Source: Candidatus Cloacimonadota bacterium
GTDB lineage: Bacteria; Cloacimonadota; Cloacimonadia; Cloacimonadales; TCS61
NCBI GenBank assembly: GCA_029932755.1
Contig: JAOZPK010000063.1
Coordinates: forward strand, 1-12,932
Reading direction: 5' to 3'
DNA length: 12,932 nt
Shown here: piece after piece, positions 7,357-12,932 of the stretch
How positions within the stretch are numbered: position 1 is the first letter of the stretch
How the letters are laid out: every line of letters starts with the position of its first letter
Made by a program: the position numbers and the translations under genes
The notes under the pieces: generated by a model
Database searches by the model: none
Seen by the model: only the letters and a program-made list of their open reading frames with translations
What the model was told of the DNA's origin: nothing

Positions 7357-8291
7357 TGAATATTATAGCATTATTTGTTTCGCCTCTGATAGCACTCATT
7401 GCAGGTATGTTTTTCCTGGGACTGTCCCGAAAAATATCGGCCAGAATTCAATGGAGATACGGACCGCCTATTTACCAACCTGTAATAGATGTGATCAGAT
7501 CTTTTAGTCAAAAAAGTATCACTCATGGGAAATTTTTTGATTTTGGAATAATATTATCCTTATCCAGTTCTTTTGTATTAATATTGTTTTTGCCAATTGG
7601 AAAATTGTGTGCATTGACATCCGGTGGTTTGATTGCATTTTTATACCTGATGTTAATGGGCCCTTTTGGAATAGCATTGAGTGGAGCAGCAGCAGCCAAT
7701 CCAAATTCAAGTATTGGAATATCACGAAAATTTCTTCTTGCTCTTGCTTATGAAGTCCCATTACTTCTGGTTCTCCTTACTGTGATGACACATTATCATA
7801 CAATTTCTCTGGTAGAAATCGTGAATATACAGGCAAATTCTGGATGGGCTTTTGGCTCGTGGGCTTTAATCTTACCGGGTATTGCCTATCTCCTTATTCT
7901 TCCTGCTATTCTTGGAATGAGACCCTTTGAAGTTGTTGGTGCGGCACAAGAAATTTCCTCCGGTCCGATTGCAGAATTCGGAGGAAAACATCTGGCGTTT
8001 TATACACTGCAACATGCCTTACATGTTTTTGTCGGAATTGCACTTTTTGTAGATATTTTTCTTGGTGGATGGACTTTTTTTGGATTGTTAAATCCTCTTG
8101 CCGGAACTGTATGGGCTGTAATTTTTGGAATAATAATTTTTCTGCTTAAAATGACACTTGTCCTTTTTATCGGACTTTTTGTAAATGCTGTTTATCCACG
8201 TTTCAGGATTGAACAAGCCATGCAATATTTGTGGAAATGGCCAACTTTAATTTCTTTTGTCGGATTGATAATAGTTGTATTAACAAAATAA
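7356..8291 (+). CDS. mbxM: NuoH/MbhM-like membrane anchor subunit of the Mbx complex
   Basis: A 311-residue, about eight-helix subunit that links the peripheral redox arm to the ion-pumping membrane arm, homologous to NuoH, MbhM and HycD. Visible family marks are ARIQWRYGPPIYQPVIDVIR near the N-terminus, GISRKFLLALAYEVP in the middle, and RPFEVVGAAQEISSGPIAEF, which matches the acidic loop of NuoH (RPFD-EA--EL--G--EYSG). The start at 7356 is preferred over an in-frame ATG at 7341: GGAG at 7343-7346 is nine bases ahead of 7356, and the overlap with mbxH' shrinks to the one-base TAATG seen elsewhere in the operon. A 14-base gap separates it from the small-subunit gene. Confidence 0.92.
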   Translation: MNIIALFVSPLIALIAGMFFLGLSRKISARIQWRYGPPIYQPVIDVIRSFSQKSITHGKFFDFGIILSLSSSFVLILFLPIGKLCALTSGGLIAFLYLMLMGPFGIALSGAAAANPNSSIGISRKFLLALAYEVPLLLVLLTVMTHYHTISLVEIVNIQANSGWAFGSWALILPGIAYLLILPAILGMRPFEVVGAAQEISSGPIAEFGGKHLAFYTLQHALHVFVGIALFVDIFLGGWTFFGLLNPLAGTVWAVIFGIIIFLLKMTLVLFIGLFVNAVYPRFRIEQAMQYLWKWPTLISFVGLIIVVLTK

Positions 8292-8305
8292 TATAGGATA
8301 TTTAT

Positions 8306-8860
8306 ATGGATAGAAATCAAATTGGAAAATGGTTGAAGAATCCCGGTAAAATGGCCAACAAATATTCATTCCATGTTGTCTATTTTTGTACTGGATGCGG
8401 CATTATTGAAGTACCGCCTTCTATTACTACAAGGTGGGATGCAGAACGTTTCGGCATCATTCCCGTTGCAACTCCCAGGCAGGCAAACCTGTTTCTGATT
8501 ACAGGCTATGTTTCCACCAAAACTTTAGCAGCGATCATAAGAACTTACGAGCAGATGCCTGAACCTAAATATACAGTAGCATTTGGTTCCTGCCCCATAA
8601 ACGGCGGGATGTATTATGATTCGTATAATACGATAACAAGTTTAGATAAATACATTCCTGTTGATGGCTATATTGCCGGATGTATGCCCCGTCCCGAAGC
8701 GATCTTTATCGGAGTTACGCATTTGTGGAAGTTAATCGATATGGATAAAGCAGATGGATATAAAAGATATCGGGAAGATTATGTACATTATCGTGCAAAT
8801 CAGGAACAAATTTTAGGTGAATTAGACTGGCCTCCATTATTTTCAAAGGAAAATTTATGA
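8306..8860 (+). CDS. mbxJ: NuoB/MbhJ-like small subunit, single [4Fe-4S] (MbxJ-like)
   Basis: A 184-residue peripheral subunit homologous to NuoB and to the small subunit of group 4 NiFe hydrogenases. It should carry the cluster nearest the active-site cavity. Four cysteines are placed as expected: Cys28 and Cys31 in CTGCG, Cys96 in GSCPINGG, and Cys126 in GCMPRPEA. The spacing CxxC is the hydrogenase/Mbh form; complex I NuoB has adjacent cysteines (CC). So the electron-exit cluster looks intact although the partner large subunit lacks a NiFe site. The start has AGGA at 8295-8298. It overlaps the next gene by ATGA. It is predicted to be soluble and bound to the MbxM anchor on the cytoplasmic side. 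Confidence 0.92.
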   Translation: MDRNQIGKWLKNPGKMANKYSFHVVYFCTGCGIIEVPPSITTRWDAERFGIIPVATPRQANLFLITGYVSTKTLAAIIRTYEQMPEPKYTVAFGSCPINGGMYYDSYNTITSLDKYIPVDGYIAGCMPRPEAIFIGVTHLWKLIDMDKADGYKRYREDYVHYRANQEQILGELDWPPLFSKENL

Positions 8861-9381
8861 TTAATGAATTAAAACAAAAATTATTAGCCAATTTTAACGA
8901 TGTTCAGGTTAATATCCCGGAAGATAACAGGATGACCGTTAATACCAAAAAAGAGAGTTTATTATCATTAGTAAGCTATCTAAAGAACATGGGATATAAC
9001 CATTTTGCCATGCTTTCATGTGTTGATTGGATCGATGACAAAGAATTTGAATTGATCTATATAATTTCTGCTTACCCGCAAGATGATGAACATTATCAGG
9101 ATAAAGAAAAGAAGAATATCCTTTTGAAAACAAGAATTTCCAGAGTAAAAGCAAAGTTCATTACAATCATAAGTATATTTGAAAATGCTGAACCTTACGA
9201 ACGGGAAATTCATGAAATGTTCGGAATACATTTTGAAGGGCATCCCAGACTGACGCCGCTTATGCTGGAACGGGATTATAAGATCCCTCCATTCAGAAAA
9301 GATTTTGATACAAATAAATATGTGGAAAATACCTTTGGAAAGGTTCCTTCTATCAAGGAAAGGAAAGAAGGGAAAAAATGA
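8857..9381 (+). CDS. mbxK: NuoC/MbhK-like subunit (MbxK-like)
   Basis: A 174-residue peripheral subunit of the NuoC (30 kDa) family, which has no cofactor and packs against the NuoD-like subunit. The signature EREIHEMFGIHFEGHPRL (about residues 115-132) matches the NuoC pattern ERE--DMFGI-F-GHP-L. The C-terminal tail is highly basic and charged. In E. coli NuoC and NuoD are fused and in Mbh they are separate (MbhK, MbhL), as here. It is joined to both neighbours by ATGA overlaps, so J, K and L are probably translated together. Confidence 0.9.
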   Translation: MINELKQKLLANFNDVQVNIPEDNRMTVNTKKESLLSLVSYLKNMGYNHFAMLSCVDWIDDKEFELIYIISAYPQDDEHYQDKEKKNILLKTRISRVKAKFITIISIFENAEPYEREIHEMFGIHFEGHPRLTPLMLERDYKIPPFRKDFDTNKYVENTFGKVPSIKERKEGKK

Positions 9382-10478
9382 GAGAACTTAAACTGTATTT
9401 TGGACCTCAACATCTTGGTATGGTAGGTAATTTCAGCATTACCCTTCAGGTAGAAGGTGACAGAATAATAAAAGCTGAGTCAAATCCGGGATATCTACAT
9501 CGTGGCTTTGAAAAATTAATGGAACAGAGAACCTGGATACAAAACTTTCCGCTGGTATGCCGCATAAATGTTGTAGAACCCGACCATATGGAATTGATCT
9601 ATTCCATGGGAGTGGAAAAACTTGCTGGAATTGAAGTTCCCGAAAGAGGAAAATATATTAGAAGCATCTTCTGCGAGATGGCTCGGGTTGCTTCTCATTT
9701 GTTTGGTGCCTGGGCTTATGCCAATATGCTCGGATTTGATACTGTAGCAAATTGGGCTATGTATCATCGAGATCTTTTGCTGGATATGTTTGAGGAACTT
9801 ACCGGAGCCAGAGTTTATCATATTTACCTGCGTCCCGGTGGTGTAAGACGAGATTTTCCGGATGGTTTTACCGATCGATTAGTGAAAACTTTACACAAAA
9901 TTGGCGGGAAGGTACCGGATTATAATGCAACTTTTTTTGAGAACAGACTATTTCAAAAAAGAGCAGAAGGCATAGGAATCGTTACCCGTAAAGAAGCAAT
10001 GCGTATGGGAGCAGTTGGACATACTTTAAAAGCAACAGGACTGAAGTATGATATTAGAAAAATTGAGCCCTATGCAGCCTATGACCATGTGGATTTTAAT
10101 ATTCCTACCAGAACAGGCGGAGATGCTTATTCAAGGCTTCTAACAATTCGGGATGATATGATCGAAAGTGTTCATATGATATTCAAACTTATAGATAAAA
10201 TGCCAAAAACCGGGGAAGTATATACAAAAACTCCGAATCCGTTCAAATGGAAAATCCCTGCCGGAGAAGCTTATGTAAGATGTGAATCTGCCCGGGGTGA
10301 ATTGGGGCTTTACATGGTAAGCAATGGAGGGACTAACCCTTATCGAGTTCATTTTAATACTCCTTCATTTAACAATGGACTTACAGTTCTGGAAAAAGCA
10401 CTTGAAGGTGAAAGCATTTCCGATGTGGGGAATATTATGATCAGTTTATATGTAGTTGCACCGGAAATTGATAGATAA
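9378..10478 (+). CDS. mbxL: NuoD/NiFe-hydrogenase-like large subunit without NiFe ligands (MbxL-like)
   Basis: A 366-residue homologue of NuoD and of the group 4 NiFe hydrogenase large subunit. It opens with YFGPQHLGMVGN (7-18), then GYLHRGFEKLMEQRTWIQNF (38-57). Where hydrogenases have E-R-x-CGxC, this protein reads Cys61-Arg62-Ile63-Asn64 with Glu67, so both N-terminal CxxC positions are lost and a cysteine sits at the conserved Glu. The C-terminus, VVAPEIDR, has Val and Glu at the second CxxC, as in NuoD (DPVMGEVDR). The quinone ligands of complex I (His of THG, Tyr of LDY) correspond to Val16 and Val65. It is therefore neither a hydrogenase nor, on these marks, a quinone reductase. It overlaps mbxK by ATGA. 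Confidence 0.92.
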   Translation: MRELKLYFGPQHLGMVGNFSITLQVEGDRIIKAESNPGYLHRGFEKLMEQRTWIQNFPLVCRINVVEPDHMELIYSMGVEKLAGIEVPERGKYIRSIFCEMARVASHLFGAWAYANMLGFDTVANWAMYHRDLLLDMFEELTGARVYHIYLRPGGVRRDFPDGFTDRLVKTLHKIGGKVPDYNATFFENRLFQKRAEGIGIVTRKEAMRMGAVGHTLKATGLKYDIRKIEPYAAYDHVDFNIPTRTGGDAYSRLLTIRDDMIESVHMIFKLIDKMPKTGEVYTKTPNPFKWKIPAGEAYVRCESARGELGLYMVSNGGTNPYRVHFNTPSFNNGLTVLEKALEGESISDVGNIMISLYVVAPEIDR

Positions 10479-10502
10479 TTATGAATATTTATAGGATGAA
10501 AA

Positions 10503-12353
10503 ATGGCTAAAACAAGTTTTATAAATCCATTCAAAGCAATAAAGTATCTTTTTGAAAAACCAGTGACATTGAGATATCCGTTCGAAACCAAAGAAATTGC
10601 TGATAGGTACAGGGGATTTCACAATAATAACTGGGACAAATGTACCGGATGCGGTAATTGCGCAGATATCTGTCCTAATAAAGCAATTGAAATGATCAAA
10701 ATAGATGAGTTAACATCAAGACCAGAAGAAGGTATGAAGAATGAAAGACCGCAAATAGATTACGGAAGATGCTGCTTCTGCGGTTTATGCGTTGATGTCT
10801 GTCCACCAGGATCATTAATACTTACCAAGGATTTCTTTCATATTCATTTTGATACTGATACTTTTACATTCATTCCGAAAGATGAAAAAAGTGATAGTGA
10901 AACTTATAAATCAGAACAAGATTATTCTATTTTCAATGCAAGCCTTGCACACAGGAAAGAAAATTATAGCGGATTTTCACCTGATATGCAATATGCTTTA
11001 TTTGAACCCGATAGAATAGAAATGCCGGAAATAGAGCCGGATGAGCGCAAACTTTCCTTTGTTGAGCAGGTGATAGGGTATAGCAAAGAACTGGCCAGAA
11101 AGGAAGCAGGACGGTGCCTGGAATGTAAACTCTGTGAAGAAGCTTGCCCTGCCCATCTCAAAATTTCAGATTATATTGATGCCATATATCGAGATGAACC
11201 TGAAGAATCTCTGCAAAAGATATTTGAAGATAATCCAATCCCTTCCATTTGCGGAAGAATATGTATGGCTCATTGTGAAGATGCCTGTTCATTACATATA
11301 AGAGGAGATTCACTGGCAATAAGATGGATCAAGAGATATGCAGCAGATCAGATAAAGAGTTTTAAAGATGAACTCGAAATTAATCCTGGTGAACCTACTG
11401 GGAAAAGAATAGGAATTATTGGTGCTGGACCTAGTGGTCTATCACTAGCATATTTCCTGCGGCTTCAAGGGCACGATGTTGTGATTTATGATCAATTATC
11501 GGGCGGTGGTGGTGCCATCAGAATTGGACCACCTGCTTACAGACTTCCTCTGGCAGCGATAGATAAAGATGTTGATCACATAAAATCCTTGGGAGTAAAA
11601 TTTAATTTCAATACTAAAGTAGGAAAAGATATTACATTTGAAGAAATATATAAAAATGATGCGGTTTTCATGGGAATCGGAAATACGATAAGTTTTTCTA
11701 CAAGAGTTCCCAATGCAGAAAAATGCATTTTTGCTCTTGATTTTCTTAAAGATAATAAGATCGGTAAACAGCGAAAAGTAGGGAAAGAAGTTATCGTTAT
11801 CGGCGGTGGAAATGTTGCAATGGATGTAGCACGTGAAACTGTAAGGCTTCAATATATCCAATTTCCGGATCAAAAAACAGTTACAAAAACAATTTCTCTG
11901 GAGGATTGGAATGAATTACCAGCCACTGAACTGGAAGTAAAAGAAGCTAAAGAAGAAGGTATTCAGTTTAATCCTGCCTGGGGTCCAAAAGAAGTAGTAC
12001 TGGATGAAGCAGGAAACATCAAAGGATTAGAATGTAAAAAAGTGAAATCTATATTTAATGATGAAGGCAGATTTGCGCCGACTTTCTTTGAAGAGCAGAC
12101 AAAACTTATTAAGGCGGACATGATAATTGAAGCTATTGGACAGAGAGCAGATTATTCATTCCTGCCGGAAGAACTGAATAAAAAATTGGAATTCACGGAA
12201 AGAAGAAAAGTAAAAGTAGATGAAAACGGTATGACAACTATTCCCAAACTATTTGCCGGCGGTGATATCGTGAATGTAAACCTGGATGCCGTTACTGCTA
12301 TCGCAGATGCGAAAATTGCAGCTGAAGGTATTAATAATTTCTTGAAAAAATGA
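10503..12353 (+). CDS. mbxN: Fusion of NuoI/MbxN-like ferredoxin domain with NfnB/GltD-like NAD(P)H oxidoreductase
   Basis: A 616-residue soluble, multi-cofactor protein. Residues 1-120 resemble NuoI/MbhN, with two [4Fe-4S] motifs (Cys47/50/53/57 and Cys90/93/96/100). A linker of about 90 residues follows. Residues about 190-616 resemble NfnB, SudB and the glutamate synthase small subunit: Fe-S-type cysteines 205/208/211/215 and 250/254/258/262 (CGRICMAHCEDAC), FAD-binding GAGPSGL (307-313), GPPAYRLP (342-349), a second dinucleotide site GGGNVAMD (434-441), and FAGGDIV (584-590). The usual YRRxxxxMPA stretch after that site reads SLEDWNELPA (465-474). It is placed last in the operon with AGGA at 10493-10496. 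Inferred role: electron exchange between NAD(P)H and the Fe-S chain of the complex. No glutamate synthase large subunit is present, so GltD activity is unlikely. Confidence 0.9.
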   Translation: MAKTSFINPFKAIKYLFEKPVTLRYPFETKEIADRYRGFHNNNWDKCTGCGNCADICPNKAIEMIKIDELTSRPEEGMKNERPQIDYGRCCFCGLCVDVCPPGSLILTKDFFHIHFDTDTFTFIPKDEKSDSETYKSEQDYSIFNASLAHRKENYSGFSPDMQYALFEPDRIEMPEIEPDERKLSFVEQVIGYSKELARKEAGRCLECKLCEEACPAHLKISDYIDAIYRDEPEESLQKIFEDNPIPSICGRICMAHCEDACSLHIRGDSLAIRWIKRYAADQIKSFKDELEINPGEPTGKRIGIIGAGPSGLSLAYFLRLQGHDVVIYDQLSGGGGAIRIGPPAYRLPLAAIDKDVDHIKSLGVKFNFNTKVGKDITFEEIYKNDAVFMGIGNTISFSTRVPNAEKCIFALDFLKDNKIGKQRKVGKEVIVIGGGNVAMDVARETVRLQYIQFPDQKTVTKTISLEDWNELPATELEVKEAKEEGIQFNPAWGPKEVVLDEAGNIKGLECKKVKSIFNDEGRFAPTFFEEQTKLIKADMIIEAIGQRADYSFLPEELNKKLEFTERRKVKVDENGMTTIPKLFAGGDIVNVNLDAVTAIADAKIAAEGINNFLKK

Positions 12354-12380
12354 TAATTTAAATATTTAGACTATATCACA

Positions 12381-12411
12381 AAAAAAATCCTCCGTTCTGG
12401 AGGATTTTTTT
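12381..12411 (+). terminator. Rho-independent terminator of the mbx operon
   Basis: A perfect hairpin: TCCTCC (12388-12393), loop GTTCT, GGAGGA (12399-12404), extended by seven A-T pairs so that the 3' arm ends in a seven-T run. It lies 28 bases after the last operon stop codon. The A-run on the 5' side means it could also stop transcription from the other strand. Confidence 0.9.
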
Positions 12412-12453
12412 ATTGATTTAATATTTTAAGCCGGATATTTTCCATCAACATAA

Positions 12454-12780
12454 TCTGATAAATACTTGATCTTTGAATCTGAAATTGTGATTGTTCAAAC
12501 TCCTGAATTCTTTTTGTATCAGAATTATCCCAATCCCTTCAATCCATCCCCAACAATTAAATATTCTCTCAAAGAGAATTCAAAGGTTTCTCTCAATATT
12601 TACAACATTAAAGGACAAATGGTAAAACAACTTATTAATAATCAACTTTCCGCTGGCCAGCATATTGCAATCTGGAATAGAAAAGATGATAACAACAAAC
12701 CTGTATCAAGTGAAATATATTTCTATAAATTGAAAACAGGGGATTATGAGAAAACCAAGAAGATGATATTGCTAAAATAA
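12454..12780 (+). pseudogene. Orphan C-terminal sorting domain of a type IX-secreted protein (gene fragment)
   Basis: The frame encodes a Por/type IX secretion C-terminal sorting domain of about 90 residues: PEFFLYQNYPNPFNP (the NYPNPFNP signature, 12523-12546), then TIKYSL, a FlgD-like beta-sandwich pattern (VSLNIYNIKGQMV), and the terminal KKMILLK. Such domains normally sit at the end of large secreted proteins and are cut off on export. Here only the domain is left: the frame is closed by TAA at 12451, it has no ATG (a TTG at 12466 is the only weak start), no signal peptide and no ribosome site. It is most likely the remnant of a deleted gene. It supports an FCB-group host. Confidence 0.75.
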
Positions 12781-12879
12781 AAAAAATCTTTTAAGAAATT
12801 AAGGATTTGGTTGTAAATATTTTGTCGAGTCATGCTTGCAACATGCTGAAATAGAGACAGTTATGGCTTTATGAGATAG

Positions 12880-12932
12880 TGGTACCCCCGACCCGATTTG
12901 AACAGGTGACCTTTTCCTTAGGAGGGAACTGC
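12880..12932 (-). tRNA. tRNA-Arg (anticodon CCU), 3' part only, cut by the window end
   Basis: Read on the minus strand, the sequence folds as the 3' half of a tRNA: anticodon loop CUCCUAA (12918-12924) with U33 and anticodon CCU (12920-12922), four of five anticodon-stem pairs, variable loop AGGUC, T-arm ACCUG-UUCAAAU-CGGGU (12891-12907, five pairs), acceptor strand CGGGGGU (12884-12890), discriminator A, and an encoded CCA (12880-12882). The D-arm and 5' acceptor strand lie beyond the window. The 27-43 pair is G-A, a slight irregularity. CCU reads the AGG codon, so this is tRNA-Arg. Confidence 0.88.

Noticed and set aside
5500..8291. Lower GC content of mbxH' and mbxM as a sign of separate transfer
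   Set aside because: Line-by-line counts by eye varied as much within neighbouring genes, so the difference is not supported.
9378..10478. Annotating the large and small subunits as a NiFe hydrogenase (group 4, Mbh or Ech)
   Set aside because: All four NiFe-binding cysteine positions of the large subunit are occupied by other residues, so H2 chemistry is not supported.
7356..12353. Annotating the locus as complex I (nuo)
   Set aside because: NuoE, NuoF and NuoG are absent, the Mrp E-F-G block is present, the NuoB-like subunit has CxxC instead of CC, and the quinone His/Tyr are missing.
10503..12353. Glutamate synthase small subunit
   Set aside because: The N-terminal NuoI-like domain, the position at the end of an mbx operon and the lack of a large glutamate synthase subunit in the window speak for a redox module of the complex.

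Overview
The window suggests an AT-rich, anaerobic or fermentative bacterium, probably of the FCB superphylum (Cloacimonadota, Marinimicrobia or Ignavibacteria-like). Two things point there: a Por/type IX-secretion C-terminal sorting domain with the NYPNPFNP signature at 12523-12546, and an energy-conserving complex usually seen in ferredoxin-based metabolisms. The phylum is inferred, not demonstrated.

Layout. 1-891 is the 3' half of an ABC exporter gene whose start lies outside the window. 892-1646 is a 755-bp non-coding stretch, very AT-rich, with imperfect inverted repeats, a 15-bp block resembling the 3' end of the tRNA gene at the right edge, and a possible promoter. 1647-12353 is one tightly packed 13-gene operon, with most junctions overlapping as ATGA or TAATG, closed by a strong hairpin terminator at 12381-12411. 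12454-12780 is an orphan fragment of a secreted-protein sorting domain. 12880-12932 is the 3' part of a tRNA-Arg(CCU) gene on the minus strand, cut by the window end.

The operon encodes an Mbx-type (Mbh/Mbs/complex I family) membrane complex. Seven genes give a Mrp-type cation antiporter module (MnhE, MnhF, MnhG, MbhD-like, fused MbhE-MnhB, MnhC, MnhD). A second, longer NuoL/MnhD-like subunit follows, then the NuoH-like membrane anchor, the NuoB-, NuoC- and NuoD-like peripheral subunits, and a 616-residue protein. As far as I recall, the order A-B-C-D-F-G-H-H'-M-J-K-L-N is that of the archaeal mbx/mbs operons.

Two features set the locus apart. The NuoD-like subunit has none of the four cysteines that bind NiFe in hydrogenases and lacks the His and Tyr that bind quinone in complex I. 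The last gene fuses a NuoI/MbxN-like two-[4Fe-4S] ferredoxin domain to a complete NfnB/GltD-like FAD- and pyridine-nucleotide-binding module with further Fe-S motifs. The simplest reading is an ion-pumping oxidoreductase that links ferredoxin (or another low-potential carrier) to NAD(P)H and drives Na+ or H+ transport, playing the role Rnf plays elsewhere. The reaction is inferred from sequence only.
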